A DNA stretch of 64,000 nucleotides from Cellulomonas triticagri (GCF_003696205.1 NZ_RFFI01000004.1:1-64000), one strand, 5' to 3'. Counted from the stretch's first letter, positions 25,801 to 34,225 are shown. A program made the numbers and translations. The notes: generated by a model from the letters alone, not told the origin.

Positions 25801-28509
25801 GTCGCCCCCGGTCGCCGGGGTGCGGTCGCCCGCGGCCAGGCCGTTGGCGTCGGCGACCACCACGGAGGTGTGCGCCTGGCCGTCGGTGCCCCAGGTGAGC
25901 GTGGCGGTGGGCGTGGTGCCCGTGCCCTCGGTGCCGGTCCGGCTGTTCAGCACCTTGACCAGGGCGGTGGTGCCGTCCGGGCCGGGCGCGACGCCGGTGA
26001 CGACGTCGGAGACGCGGGTCGGCGTGCTGCTGACGACGTTGCCCTCGATCGACGCCGAGGAGGTGATCTGCGCGACGTTGGTCAGCTGCCCGTCGACGGC
26101 CCAGGTCCGGCCGTTCAGGAACGGCGCGCGGGTCGCGAAGGTGATCCGCGCGCGGGCGGTGGTGCCGTCGGCGAAGGTCGTACCGTCGGCGGCCGTGGTG
26201 ACGACCCGCATGCCGCGCCAGGTGGCGGAGCCCTGCAGGTCGGTCAGCGAGGCGGCGTACTCCTGCCACACCGGTGCCCCGGTGGTGTTGGTGTAGTACT
26301 CGACGCGCACGTCCGCCCCGGCGGGGGCCTCGCCGTCGACGGCGGTCGGGCGGAACACGTCCCACCAGGCGGCGCCGGTGGTGCCGCCGGAGGTGGCCGC
26401 GCGGGCGCTGTCCTCGACCAGCAGCGTGTCGGGCAGGTGGCCGCTGGCACCGGGCCGGGCGATCCCCTCGAGGACCACGGTGGCGGTGCCGCCGGTGACG
26501 GCGACGTAGGGCTCGACCACGTACTTCGAGCCCGCGACGCCGACCGTCGGGACGGCCACGGGGATCGTCGCGGCGGTCACCGGGCGGTTGCCGCTGCGCG
26601 CCGCGCGCGGGGTGATCGCGGAGGTCTCGGCGCCGAGGACGGTGCGCACGGAGGTGTGGGCGGCGTAGGTCTGCGCCTGCGCGGACGTCGCGGCCCGCAG
26701 CAGGTACGGCAGGGTCACGGTCGCGCCCAGGGGCACGGCGGCCCCGGTGCCCCGCAGCACGGCGGAGAACCCGGTGACCTCGGACCAGGACGTGAGCCCG
26801 AACGCCGCGGGGTCGGTCGGGACGGCCGGGGCGGTGGCGTCGAGGTCGACGACCGGGGAGGTGCCGGACGCGGAGGTCACGGTGAGCTGCAGGCGCGCGG
26901 GACCGGTCAGGCCGGTGACGACGACCCCGGAGCCGTCGGCCGACGTGCCACCGCCGCGGGCGGCGCCGAAGCCGGCGAACGCCAGGCCGGAGCCGAGGAC
27001 GCGGGTGTCGCGCGCGGGCAGGTCGGGGTCGAGCGCGGCGTTGGTCGCGGTGATGTCGGCCGTGGCCGCGGGGACCGTGAGCACGAGCTGGTCGACCGCG
27101 CGGCGGGACCAGTTGGTGCCCGCGGCGGTCGCGGCGACGAACCCGCCGCCGTAGACCGTCCCGGCGACCAGACCCGTGAGCGCGGTGCGGGACCCGGCGT
27201 ACGGCCGGGGGTCGAGCACGCGGAACCCGCGGCTGTCCGCCACCGGCGACGAGGTCGTGGCGCCGCGCACGGCCGAGGAGGTCGCGGTGCCGGTCACGGT
27301 GAGCGTGTTGAGGTCCGAGGCCGGGTCGAACGTCGCCGCGGGGGCGTCGGTGACGTAGGACGCCGCGGCGCCCGCACGGGTCACCGGGGTCGAGCCCGCG
27401 CTGGCGTGCTCGCGCACGCCGACGACGACCGTCGCGGTGGCGCCGGACGGCAGGGTGCTGCCGGAGGCGGCGGTGAACGCGAGGCGCAGGCCGGTGAGGG
27501 CCGAGCGGACCGCGGGGTCGATCCCGGCGAGCAGGTCGGCGGCCGCCTGCGGGCTGCCCGCGGCGACGGTGCCGATCGCGACCTGGGCGGGGGCGGAGGA
27601 CGCACCGGTCCAGCGCCAACCGGTGACCGTGACCGACGCGGCGTCGGTGGGCCAGCCGGTGACCGTCACGTCGGTGAGGTCCGTGAGCATGCCGACGGTC
27701 CCCGCCGCCGGGCGCTGGGTCGGGTCGGTGCCGCCCCACTGGACCGTGAACGTCTCGGCCGGGTCCCCCGTGAGGCGGGCGGTGACGGTCGCGGTGTTGG
27801 TCGGGCTGTCCGTGCCGTCGTCCACGCCGGACAGGTACGCCGTCCGCGCCCAGGCGAGCGCGGTCGTCGTGGCGAGGTTCACCGGGAACGCGCCCGTGAC
27901 GCGGACGCGCGACGGGGTGCCCGCGCCGACCTCGGACGACGGGGTGATCACGGCGCTGCCCTGCTGGGTCCCGCCTCCGGACGGGGTGACCAGCGCGGCG
28001 GCGAAGGTGAACGTCCCGGTGGTGCCCGCGAGCAGGCCGGAGCCGCCCTCGGTGAGCTCCTCGGCGAACGCCACCCGGAACGCGATCGCGGCCGCGGGGT
28101 CGGCCGTGACCTGGGTCGCCGCGGCGTCGGTGAAGTAGGTGACCGTCGGCGCCGGGTCGAGGCCCGCGACCGACACCGGCGCCGTGAGGCGGAACCGGTC
28201 GAGCACGACCGTGCCCGCGGCGTCGACGCAGTCCTCGGTGTCGCTGGCGCAGCGGTACGCCACCTGCGTGGTGGTCGTCGAGCCCGCCGGGGTCGCGGTG
28301 TACGCGAGGTCCGAGGCGTAGGCCGGGTCCGCGGCGGGGGCCGGGGTCGTCGCGGCCGCACCCGCGGTCACGGAGAACCCGGTGACCTGGAGGGTCGGCT
28401 CGTCGGCCGCGACGGCGACGGTGGCCGACGCGGCGAGGGCGAGGGGGGCGAGGAGAGCGCCGACCGTGACGAGCACGGCAGGGCGGCGCAGGGTGTGCCA
28501 GAGGCGCAT
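19900..28509 (-). CDS. Giant cell-wall-anchored adhesin with SdrD_B-like repeats and LAVTG sorting signal
   Basis: About 2869 residues. A signal peptide (RRPAVLVTVGALLAPLALA, cleaved near AVAADEP) is followed by about 1900 Thr/Ala/Val-rich residues of apparent beta domains. A DUF11-like domain lies near residues 1570-1680. Five SdrD_B-like repeats starting near 1993, 2143, 2290, 2418 and 2560 each contain GDxVWxDxDxDGVQxxGE, a calcium-binding pattern. A second DUF11-like domain lies near 2685-2785. The C-terminus has LAVTG (about 2821), a hydrophobic helix and an Arg-rich tail. LAXTG is the signal for class E sortases. ATG 28509 starts directly at the signal peptide; a GTG at 28548 is the alternative. 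The gene splits map from infA. Confidence 0.85.
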   Translation of the reverse strand: MRLWHTLRRPAVLVTVGALLAPLALAASATVAVAADEPTLQVTGFSVTAGAAATTPAPAADPAYASDLAYTATPAGSTTTTQVAYRCASDTEDCVDAAGTVVLDRFRLTAPVSVAGLDPAPTVTYFTDAAATQVTADPAAAIAFRVAFAEELTEGGSGLLAGTTGTFTFAAALVTPSGGGTQQGSAVITPSSEVGAGTPSRVRVTGAFPVNLATTTALAWARTAYLSGVDDGTDSPTNTATVTARLTGDPAETFTVQWGGTDPTQRPAAGTVGMLTDLTDVTVTGWPTDAASVTVTGWRWTGASSAPAQVAIGTVAAGSPQAAADLLAGIDPAVRSALTGLRLAFTAASGSTLPSGATATVVVGVREHASAGSTPVTRAGAAASYVTDAPAATFDPASDLNTLTVTGTATSSAVRGATTSSPVADSRGFRVLDPRPYAGSRTALTGLVAGTVYGGGFVAATAAGTNWSRRAVDQLVLTVPAATADITATNAALDPDLPARDTRVLGSGLAFAGFGAARGGGTSADGSGVVVTGLTGPARLQLTVTSASGTSPVVDLDATAPAVPTDPAAFGLTSWSEVTGFSAVLRGTGAAVPLGATVTLPYLLRAATSAQAQTYAAHTSVRTVLGAETSAITPRAARSGNRPVTAATIPVAVPTVGVAGSKYVVEPYVAVTGGTATVVLEGIARPGASGHLPDTLLVEDSARAATSGGTTGAAWWDVFRPTAVDGEAPAGADVRVEYYTNTTGAPVWQEYAASLTDLQGSATWRGMRVVTTAADGTTFADGTTARARITFATRAPFLNGRTWAVDGQLTNVAQITSSASIEGNVVSSTPTRVSDVVTGVAPGPDGTTALVKVLNSRTGTEGTGTTPTATLTWGTDGQAHTSVVVADANGLAAGDRTPATGGDQSFWDSFDLTRVLPITSGAAPVGGSAYDPYLVFDQITDVRVFDTVDGTWHSLRTEEWSGGAWGAAAGGRNDVTFAAGTFPFVGAFPGMTVGSALQGRVGGIELVVEPRTGPQRDAAVPAGDWRRALLGTLTDGAVASTDGPAREIQLGLRLRDLSRSTGTPVNNAFRYTTASAGHVANSGRVTGWTAVGGAGTATDLGGPINPSGWWTYRIQPGALGVATNKSWLRVENGTPLEPSTDLDQLALPVEGPGAPAEAWPSARMTVTGRSTSTTRVDSLTLTEPAGIDTATDLDADSPFAQFAITDLSVLTDIDGAAAPMVVLYRWDAQDGLTADAPVTRDVALAASETDLADVVGVQARYTGRITTVGTVRLSATTRLLAENRVTGTPTPTGLSVTNEVETRVSDARVCADESGDPTAAAGCTADVLRRTAAATVTVRDPEVVAFPELDVTPVDVQRDATGGAPVTSVLSAQNFGVTEADQLVVTDADPRYFNAVAARTLRVDRLPTGAEAATLEVLVAGDALDIGADGAYDGTQAWATWATGATAGATWDLAALAGANGVTADDVIGVRIRFVDTGGGRLTAPGEGYGQATLAGVLRTELRTGGLPSAVGADGWRHDGAPELTVNPGESVRGEISNRITAQAVRDQLASTEQTTGDVTTAVHAGAATVQVTKAEVDAAARKPGDAVRYRITVANTATGTGAADLTGLVVTDRLPEDGSLVYGTPPDGEQPVVVQAPGGGASPLDAPVVTADEDTIVLTFGADDRLAPGQQVEVLLWVRIADALSTTSVVNTATAGSASRPVVAVSGGTDGGTTCTPGTYDADAQACLATAGALTIGGANVYVSEKWVRDAASTEGAVRTVPAKPGRSAACAPRGTGADAGWYRYPCSVVTTAGSRTDWQIQVASRASVTTDRLEMVDMLPTVGDYPAMDGSASGRRGSQWRPVWDGVVPTLAAVSGLPAGATLQVYTTTADYRAGGSAPSGSFDPVPGTWSATPLTPGSTVPAAQAARVTGFKFVVTFASGDRFSNGERVRVGWSMRTPLTGAPVATDAWNSFAFRVPADAGAGRPADVTSVPLKAGARYAVAPPTGDPLLAVGDRVWLDTDRDGVQGPGESGVEGALVDVFQGSGPSAVWAASATTDAAGDWVVDGLPAGTYQVRVTLRPALAEVYRFTTTDAGADDVDSDVVPDGADPAAGSIADVVLTTAQPTVVAVADMPAAWRDAHPGLTATSVDATRDAGVQWRPVAVGDRVWFDADRDGVQGPGEDAVPGATVRLLDGGADGTGTTVLATTTTGADGGYRFDGLDPGTYRVEVELPDALADRWTFTTPLTGDIATDSDVEAVTARLGRTAAFALAPGAGLVRVSDLAGDPVWSGADADYADPTRDAGLVERPVRVGDRVWADLDGDGVQETGEPGLPGVVLVLTTPSGDPVTDAAGQPVGPVTTAADGAYLFDGLLPGAYVVTVDEVASAPALTGYVTTPAGVGDPATDSSTGTATSATLVGGGADLTLDFGYRPLRALGDRVWLDSDRDGVQDPGEPGFAGATVRLLDAGGAVLGTTTTDADGLWWFDLLEPGDYRVEVELAPADAARYGWTVPRSADAPRADADSDVEDAGTPGLGRTPLITLGPDAPGLRATTPADGVTAPYVDPTWDAGLVERPVSVGDLVWFDRDGDGVQDAGEPGIAGVVLELRTPDGRDVVAADGTPVAPVTTDADGRYVFTGLLPGEYVVRVDRIASRTALAGYAPTVAGAGADRALDSSTWSAGSRVLVGGEDDPTLDFGMVLASDVQLALRKTAVARTATTITWDVTVASTGTQDAYAGFTVIDALPGSLTFRTAQGTGFACAAVDRLVTCDHDGSLAAGESATVRIVTGVAAGAADVTNTASVNVDGRGYRFEVLAAEDDAWSDPVADPSGSGTGAAGSPLAVTGATLAGPLGLAAALLALGAVLLAVGGRTRTVVGTPARVARRRHRA

Positions 28510-28601
28510 GGGGGCAGGTCCGGAGGTCGCGCGGGCGCGCGACGACACAGGCCTTCACGCGGGAGACGACCTACCTTCGGCAGCGAGCGCCGCCCGCTTC
28601 A

Positions 28602-28668
28602 GTCCGGTATCGGGTGAAAGCACCCAGAACGCGCCCTATGTCCGGTTTTCGCCCGGGTGGTAGCACCC
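28602..28668. repeat. Two tandem 38-bp-spaced repeats with GGGTG-NNNN-CACCC hairpins
   Basis: Copy 1 at 28602-28625 and copy 2 at 28640-28668 share GTCCGGT followed by GGGTG, four bases and CACCC. The start-to-start distance is 38 bp. They lie after map and upstream of the adhesin start. They could be paired regulator sites or short RNA hairpins ending map transcription. Confidence 0.5.
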
Positions 28669-28718
28669 GCGCGGGGGACCCCTTTCACCCGCACGTGGCG
28701 GGCGAGCGCTCTCCCCCG

Positions 28719-29579
28719 CTACGCCAGCGGGGCCACCGTGACCCCGCGGGCCGCGAGCTCCGCCGCGCCCCCGTCCACGGCCGTGAGCACCCAGATGCCA
28801 CCCTCGTGCAGCGCCACCGAGTGCTCCCAGTGCGCGGCGCGGGACCCGTCGGCGGTGACGACCGTCCAGTCGTCCTCCAGCACCTCGGTGGCCTGCTCGC
28901 CCCGGGTGATCATCGGCTCGACCGCCAGGCACATGCCCGGGCGCAGCCGCAGGCCCCGCTCGCGGGTCCGGTAGTTCAGCACGTCCGGGGGCTGGTGCAT
29001 GGCCGAGCCGATGCCGTGCCCCACGTAGTCCTGCACGATGCCGAACGGGACGCCGTCGTTCGCCGCGGACCCGAACGCCTCGACGGCGTCCTCGACCGCG
29101 TCGCCGACCACGCCGAGGCGCTCCGCGATGCCCGGGACCCCCGGGGTGCCCGCCAGGGCGGCGATGCCGTCCCACATGGCGCGCTCGGTCACCGCCGCCA
29201 GCGCCACGTCGGCCGGGTCGGCCTCGGGCAGCACCACCGTCAGCGCCGAGTCGCCGTGCCAGCCCTCGACCACGGCCCCGCAGTCGATCGACACGACGTC
29301 GCCCGGCTCCAGCACCCGGTCGCCCGGGATGCCGTGCACGACCTCGTCGTTCACCGACACGCAGATCGTCGCCGGGTACCCGTGGTACCCCAGGAACGAC
29401 GGGGTCGCCCCCGCGTCCGCGATCACGCCCGCCGCGACGGCGTCCAGGTCGGCCGTCGTCACGCCCGGGCGCGCGGCCGCGCGGGTCGCCGCCAGGGCGT
29501 CCGCCACGACCAGGCCCGCACGGCGCATCAGCAGCACCTGCTCCGGCGTCTTGAGCTCGATCTTCTCGCGGCCGAACAC
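28719..29579 (-). CDS. map: Methionine aminopeptidase, type I
   Basis: A 286-residue type I enzyme that removes the initiator Met after deformylation by Def. Metal ligands are visible in SIDCG, HGDSA, VGHGIGSAMHQPPDVLNY and LAVEPM. Length and the lack of an insert fit type Ia. GGAGGGGAC precedes the GTG start. It follows adk by 17 bp in the secY-adk-map unit. The normal downstream neighbour infA is displaced by the adhesin. Confidence 0.97.
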   Translation of the reverse strand: MFGREKIELKTPEQVLLMRRAGLVVADALAATRAAARPGVTTADLDAVAAGVIADAGATPSFLGYHGYPATICVSVNDEVVHGIPGDRVLEPGDVVSIDCGAVVEGWHGDSALTVVLPEADPADVALAAVTERAMWDGIAALAGTPGVPGIAERLGVVGDAVEDAVEAFGSAANDGVPFGIVQDYVGHGIGSAMHQPPDVLNYRTRERGLRLRPGMCLAVEPMITRGEQATEVLEDDWTVVTADGSRAAHWEHSVALHEGGIWVLTAVDGGAAELAARGVTVAPLA

Positions 29580-29596
29580 GGTCCCCTCCCCCGGTG

Positions 29597-30199
29597 TCAG
29601 GCGACGCGCGACGCGAGGGCGGCCAGCAGCCGCTCCGTCACCGCGTCGACCTCGCCGATGCCGTCGACCCGCACCAGCAGGTCGCGCTCGGCGTACCGGC
29701 CGGACACCGGCGCGGTCTGCTCGGCGTACACGTCCAGGCGGCGGCGGATCACCGGCTCGGTGTCGTCCGCGCGACCCTCGATCTCGGCGCGCTTCAGCAG
29801 GCGCTCCACGACCACGTCCGCGTCGGCGGTGATCTCCAGCGCCGCGTCCAGGGTCGTGCCCAGGTCCGCGAGGATCGCCTCGAGCTCGTCGACCTGCGCC
29901 ACGTTGCGGGGGTAGCCGTCCAGCAGGAAGCCGCCCGCGGCGTCCTCCTGGGCCAGGCGGTCCCGCACCATCGCGTTGGTCACCGAGTCCGGGACCAGCT
30001 CGCCGCGCGCGGTGTACTCCTGCGCCGTGCGGCCGAGCTCCGTGCCGCCCTTGATGTTCGCCCGGAAGATGTCGCCGGTCGAGATCGCGGGGACGCCCAG
30101 GTGCTCCGCCAGGCGCGCGGCCTGGGTGCCCTTGCCGGCCCCGGGAGGGCCGAGCAGGACGAGACGGGCGGTGTGCGGCGCGGTCGACGCGTCGGTCAT
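29597..30199 (-). CDS. adk: Adenylate kinase
   Basis: A 200-residue kinase interconverting ATP plus AMP and two ADP. The P-loop is [14 protein letters not shown], the AMP-binding segment is [11 protein letters not shown] and DGYPRNVAQ is conserved. The LID is the short form without zinc cysteines, typical of actinobacteria. Its ATG overlaps the secY stop as ATGA, indicating coupling. Upstream in-frame starts lie inside secY and are rejected. Confidence 0.97.
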   Translation of the reverse strand: MTDASTAPHTARLVLLGPPGAGKGTQAARLAEHLGVPAISTGDIFRANIKGGTELGRTAQEYTARGELVPDSVTNAMVRDRLAQEDAAGGFLLDGYPRNVAQVDELEAILADLGTTLDAALEITADADVVVERLLKRAEIEGRADDTEPVIRRRLDVYAEQTAPVSGRYAERDLLVRVDGIGEVDAVTERLLAALASRVA

Positions 30200-31494
30200 C
30201 GGAGGAACCCTTCGTAGTGACGCTGCTCGAGCTGCGACTGGATCTGCTTCACCGTCTCCAGGCCGACGCCCACGACGATGAGGATCGACGAGCCGCCGAA
30301 CGGCACGTTGGTGCCGACGCCGAGCACGATGAACGCGATGGTCGGGATGAGCGCGACCAGGGCGAGGTACAGCGAGCCGGGGGCCGTGATGCGGGTGATC
30401 ACGTAGTCCAGGTACTCGGCCGTCGGACGGCCCGCGCGGATGCCCGGGATGAAGCCGCCGTACCGCTTCATGTTGTCCGCGACCTCGTCCGGGTTGAACG
30501 TGATCGCCGTGTAGAAGTAGCAGAAGAAGATGATCATCACGACGTACAGCGCGACGTGCAGCGGGGCGCCCGGGTCGGCGATGTTCACCGCGACCCACTG
30601 CCGCCACCCGGCGGTCTGGTCGCCGAAGCCGGCGAGCAGCGCGGGGACCTGCAGGATCGACGACGCGAAGATCACCGGGATCACGCCGGCCATGTTGATC
30701 TTGATCGGGATGTACGTGGACGAGCCGCCGTACGTGCGCCGACCGACCATGCGCTTGGCGTACTGCACCGGGATGCGGCGCTGGGACTGCTCGACGAAGA
30801 CGACCAGCGCGATCACCAGGACGATGATCGCCATGATGATCAGGAACGCGCCGATGCCGCCGGAGCCGCCCGCGATCGACCACATCGCGCCCGGGAAGGA
30901 CGCGGCGATCGAGGTGAAGATGAGCAGCGACATGCCGTTGCCGACACCGCGCTCGGTGATGAGCTCGCCCAGCCACATGATCAGACCGGTACCGGCGGTC
31001 ATCGTGATGATCATGATGAGCGTCGTGAGGATGCTGCCGTCCGGGATCACGTCCACGGAGCAGCCGACGAACAGCTGGCCGTTGCGGGCGGTGATGATGA
31101 CGGTCGTCGACTGCAGGACCGCGAGGCCGATCGTCAGGTAGCGCGTGTACTGCGTGAGCTTCGCGGTGCCGGACTGGCCCTCCTTGTGCAGGGCCTCGAA
31201 CTTGGGGATCACCACGCGCAGCAGCTGGATGATGATGCTCGCCGTGATGTACGGCATGATCCCGAGCGAGAACACCGACAGCTGCAGCAGGGCGCCGCCG
31301 CTGAACAGGTTCACCAGCCCGAGCAGGGTGTTGTCCTCGCCCATCTGGTCGATGCAGACCTGGACGTTGGGGTACGACACCCCGGGCGTCGGCAGGAACG
31401 AGCCCGCCCGGAACACCACCATGATCCCGATGGTGAACAGCAGCTTGCGCCGCAGGTCGGGTGTCCGGAACGCCCGCACGAATGCGCTGAGCAC
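30196..31494 (-). CDS. secY: Protein translocase subunit SecY
   Basis: A 432-residue, ten-helix channel subunit of the Sec translocon. It begins [20 protein letters not shown]; the plug and pore regions and the cytoplasmic loop with [15 protein letters not shown] are recognisable. The GTG at 31494, with AGGAGG 4 nt upstream, is chosen; the longer in-frame reading to 31638 covers the leader. It starts a secY-adk-map unit separated from rplO by a terminator. Confidence 0.97.
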   Translation of the reverse strand: MLSAFVRAFRTPDLRRKLLFTIGIMVVFRAGSFLPTPGVSYPNVQVCIDQMGEDNTLLGLVNLFSGGALLQLSVFSLGIMPYITASIIIQLLRVVIPKFEALHKEGQSGTAKLTQYTRYLTIGLAVLQSTTVIITARNGQLFVGCSVDVIPDGSILTTLIMIITMTAGTGLIMWLGELITERGVGNGMSLLIFTSIAASFPGAMWSIAGGSGGIGAFLIIMAIIVLVIALVVFVEQSQRRIPVQYAKRMVGRRTYGGSSTYIPIKINMAGVIPVIFASSILQVPALLAGFGDQTAGWRQWVAVNIADPGAPLHVALYVVMIIFFCYFYTAITFNPDEVADNMKRYGGFIPGIRAGRPTAEYLDYVITRITAPGSLYLALVALIPTIAFIVLGVGTNVPFGGSSILIVVGVGLETVKQIQSQLEQRHYEGFLR

Positions 31495-31591
31495 GTGTCC
31501 TCCTGCTCCGCCGAAGCGGGATGTCGTCTGACCGGCGCGGCGCACCTGGCCGGCCTCTGCGGTGTCGTCGGAGCGACACACACCGCCGTGA

Positions 31592-31597
31592 ACCCTA
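31592..31597 (-). promoter_or_regulatory. Possible secY -10 box
   Basis: TAGGGT on the minus strand (31592-31597), about 98 nt upstream of the secY GTG and after the rplO terminator. No good -35 was seen; an inverted repeat GGACGGAAGTCC abuts it. Confidence 0.35.
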
Positions 31598-31688
31598 ACG
31601 GACTTCCGTCCGTGGGTGGGGAACGCCCCACCGGCCACGAAGCCGGTAGGTGGCGGTCACGCGGAGCGCGCGACCCCCGGGGACGCAG

Positions 31689-31728
31689 AACGGGGCCGGC
31701 GAGGCGTGGAGCCCTCGCCGACCCCGTT
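31689..31728 (-). terminator. Terminator after rplO
   Basis: A 16-bp stem, arms 31689-31704 and 31713-31728, with one position that becomes a G-U pair in the minus-strand RNA, starting 8 nt after the rplO stop. It ends the long S10-spc transcript before secY. Confidence 0.8.
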
Positions 31729-31736
31729 CGTCAGGA

Positions 31737-32420
31737 TCAGTCCTGCGCGACGCTGCCGCCGGCCGCCAGGATCTTCTCCTTGGCGGAACCGGAGTACGCG
31801 TCGACGGCCACGGCCACCTTCACCGTGATCTCGCCGGTGCCGAGCACCTTGACGGGCTGGCCCTTGCGGACCGCGCCCTTCGCGACGAGGTCGGCGACGG
31901 TGACGTCGCCGCCCTGCGGGTACAGCGCCGACAGCTTGTCCAGGTTCACGACCTGGTACTCGACCCGGAACGGGTTCTTGAAGCCGCGGAGCTTGGGCAG
32001 CCGCATGTGCAGCGGCATCTGCCCACCCTCGAAGCGCTCCGGCACCTGGTACCGGGCCTTGGTGCCCTTGGTACCGCGACCGGCGGTCTTGCCCTTGGAC
32101 GCCTCACCACGACCCACGCGGGTCTTGGCGGTCTTGGCGCCCGGAGCCGGACGCAGGTGGTGCACCTTGAGGGTGCCGCCCGCGCCCACCTCCTCGGCGG
32201 GCTTCTCGGCCTTGGCCTTCGGAGCGGCCTTCGCCTTGGCGGCGGGCTTCTCCTCCGCAGCCGCCTCGGCCTTGGCCTTGGTGGTGCGGGTGGCGGGCTT
32301 CTTCGCGGCCGGCTTCTCGGCGGCGGCCTCGGTGGCCGTCGCCTTCTTGGCGCGCGTGGTCTTCGGAGCCGCGGCAGCGGTCTCCTCGACCTTCTCGGTC
32401 TCCTTCTCCGCCATCGTCAC
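31737..32420 (-). CDS. rplO: 50S ribosomal protein L15 with long N-terminal extension
   Basis: A 227-residue protein. The L15 core begins near residue 82 ([19 protein letters not shown]) and includes [19 protein letters not shown] and [19 protein letters not shown]. The first 80 residues are almost only Ala, Lys, Glu and Thr with repeated AKAKAA-like runs, unlike the roughly 145-residue typical L15 and resembling histone-H1-like tails. The GTG at 32420 overlaps the rpmD stop (GTGA); the ATG at 32414 is an equally good start with GGAGG 10 nt upstream. Confidence 0.95.
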   Translation of the reverse strand: MTMAEKETEKVEETAAAAPKTTRAKKATATEAAAEKPAAKKPATRTTKAKAEAAAEEKPAAKAKAAPKAKAEKPAEEVGAGGTLKVHHLRPAPGAKTAKTRVGRGEASKGKTAGRGTKGTKARYQVPERFEGGQMPLHMRLPKLRGFKNPFRVEYQVVNLDKLSALYPQGGDVTVADLVAKGAVRKGQPVKVLGTGEITVKVAVAVDAYSGSAKEKILAAGGSVAQD

Positions 32421-32599
32421 TCCACCTCCTCGACCGCGACGAGGTGCGTCACCGTCTTGACCATGCCGCGGATCTCAGGACGGTCCTCCTTGACGACGAC
32501 GTCGCCGATCCGCTTCAGGCCCAGGGTGCGCAGCGTGTCGCGCTGGTTCTGCTTGCCGCCGATGGCGGACCTGGTCTGGGTGACCTTCAGACGGGCCAT
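32417..32599 (-). CDS. rpmD: 50S ribosomal protein L30
   Basis: A 60-residue L30: [20 protein letters not shown], then [12 protein letters not shown], complete and of typical length. The ATG shares one base with the rpsE stop (TGATG) and the stop overlaps rplO, so all three are probably translationally coupled. Confidence 0.97.
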   Translation of the reverse strand: MARLKVTQTRSAIGGKQNQRDTLRTLGLKRIGDVVVKEDRPEIRGMVKTVTHLVAVEEVE

Positions 32600-33246
32600 C
32601 AGGCACCCACCTTCTCGGTCTTGGCCGCGATGCCGGCAGCCTGCGCGCGGAGCAGCGGCGCCGGGGCGACGTGCTCGAGCGGCAGACCACGGCGAGCGGC
32701 GACAGCCGCCGGCTCCTCGAGACCCTGCAGCGCCGCCACCGTGGCGTGCACGATGTTGATGGCGTTGGAGGAGCCCAGGGACTTCGACAGGATGTCGTGG
32801 ACGCCGGCGCACTCCAGCACCGCACGCACCGGACCACCGGCGATCACACCGGTACCCGGCGACGCGGGACGCAGGAAGACGACACCGGCAGCGGCCTCAC
32901 CCTGGATGGGGTGCGGGATGGTGCCCTGGATGCGGGGGACGCGGAAGAAGTTCTTCTTCGCCTCCTCGACACCCTTCGCGATCGCGGCGGGCACCTCCTT
33001 GGCCTTGCCGTAGCCGACACCGACCGTGCCGTCGCCGTCGCCGACGACCACCAGGGCGGTGAAGCTGAACCGGCGACCACCCTTGACGACCTTGGCGACG
33101 CGGTTGATGGACACGACGCGCTCGAGGAACGCGCTCTTCTCTGCGGCGTCGCCCCGGCGGCCGTCACGACGACCACCGTCGCGGCGGTCACCGCCGCCCT
33201 GACCCTGGGGAGCACCGCCCGTGTTGCTGCGCTGAGGAGCAGCCAT
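32599..33246 (-). CDS. rpsE: 30S ribosomal protein S5
   Basis: A 215-residue S5, important for decoding fidelity. The core from about residue 35 contains [19 protein letters not shown] and [16 protein letters not shown], and [14 protein letters not shown] lies near the C-terminal third. The first 34 residues are a Gly/Arg/Asp-rich low-complexity extension, common in actinobacteria. Confidence 0.97.
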   Translation of the reverse strand: MAAPQRSNTGGAPQGQGGGDRRDGGRRDGRRGDAAEKSAFLERVVSINRVAKVVKGGRRFSFTALVVVGDGDGTVGVGYGKAKEVPAAIAKGVEEAKKNFFRVPRIQGTIPHPIQGEAAAGVVFLRPASPGTGVIAGGPVRAVLECAGVHDILSKSLGSSNAINIVHATVAALQGLEEPAAVAARRGLPLEHVAPAPLLRAQAAGIAAKTEKVGA

Positions 33247-33286
33247 CAGTGGATCCTCTTCTTCGATGCGGGAATGGTCGTCGTCG

Positions 33287-33658
33287 TCACAGGGACAGCC
33301 CGCCCTCGCGAGCAGCGTCTGCGACAGCGGCCACCCGGCCGTGGTACTTGTTGCCGCCGCGGTCGAAGACCACCGCGTCGATGCCGGCCGCCTTGGCGCG
33401 CTCGGCGATCAGCTCGCCGACGCGCGTGGCCTTGGCCGTCTTGTCGCCCTCGGCGCCGCGCAGGTCGACCTCGAGCGTCGAGGCGGAGACCAGCGTGCGA
33501 CCCACAGCGTCGTCGACGACCTGCGCGACGAGGTTGCGGTTCGACCGGGTGACGACCAGGCGCGGACGCGCGGCGGTGCCGACGACCTTCTTGCGCAGAC
33601 GCAGGTGGCGGCGCTTGCGGGCCTTGAACTTGCCCTTGCCGATAACCGTGATCGCCAT
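33287..33658 (-). CDS. rplR: 50S ribosomal protein L18
   Basis: A 123-residue 5S rRNA-binding protein: [20 protein letters not shown] near the N-terminus and [20 protein letters not shown] at the C-terminus. It lies 2 bp after rplF and 40 bp before rpsE. Confidence 0.97.
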   Translation of the reverse strand: MAITVIGKGKFKARKRRHLRLRKKVVGTAARPRLVVTRSNRNLVAQVVDDAVGRTLVSASTLEVDLRGAEGDKTAKATRVGELIAERAKAAGIDAVVFDRGGNKYHGRVAAVADAAREGGLSL

Positions 33659-33660
33659 GG

Positions 33661-34200
33661 CTACTTACCAGCCTTTCCGACCTTGCGGCGGACGTTCTCG
33701 CCCGCGTAGCGCACACCCTTGCCCTTGTACGGCTCGGGCTTGCGGATCTTGCGGATGTTCGCGGCGACCTCGCCCACCTGCTGCTTGTCGATGCCCGACA
33801 CCGAGAACTTGGTGGGGCTCTCGACCGCGAAGGTGATGCCGGCGGGCGGCGTCACGGACACGGGGTGGCTGAAGCCGAGCGCGAACTCCAGGGAGTCGCC
33901 CTTCGCGGCCACGCGGTAACCGGTGCCGACGATCTCGAGCTTCTTCTCGTAGCCCGCGGTGACGCCGGTGACGAGGTTCGCGAGCAGCGTGCGCGTGAGG
34001 CCGTGCAGCGACCGCGAGAGGCGCTCGTCGTTCGGACGGGTGACCACGAGGGCCCCCTCGTCGTCACGCGCGACCTCGATGGGGGACGCCACCGTGTGCG
34101 TGAGGGTGCCCTTGGGGCCCTTCACCGTCACGACGGCTCCGTTGATGGACACATCCACGCCGGCCGGGACCGAGACGGGAATTCTGCCGATACGAGACAT
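33661..34200 (-). CDS. rplF: 50S ribosomal protein L6
   Basis: A 179-residue L6, near the factor-binding site. It starts [20 protein letters not shown] and ends with the conserved [19 protein letters not shown]. Two tandem alpha/beta domains are of usual length. AAAGGAGCTAGCC precedes the ATG. Confidence 0.98.
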   Translation of the reverse strand: MSRIGRIPVSVPAGVDVSINGAVVTVKGPKGTLTHTVASPIEVARDDEGALVVTRPNDERLSRSLHGLTRTLLANLVTGVTAGYEKKLEIVGTGYRVAAKGDSLEFALGFSHPVSVTPPAGITFAVESPTKFSVSGIDKQQVGEVAANIRKIRKPEPYKGKGVRYAGENVRRKVGKAGK

Positions 34201-34225
34201 TGGCTAGCTCCTTTCCGTCTCGGAC

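Noticed and set aside
20254-28617. A 2787-codon open frame on the plus strand opposite the adhesin
   Set aside because: It mirrors the adhesin frame: long antisense openness is a by-product of GC-rich codon use. It lacks a start signal, signal peptide or recognisable domains, while the minus-strand reading has all of them.
28549-28718. Cyclic-di-GMP or other known riboswitch upstream of the adhesin
   Set aside because: The repeats there do not match the conserved cores of riboswitch classes I can recall; kept only as an unexplained tandem repeat.
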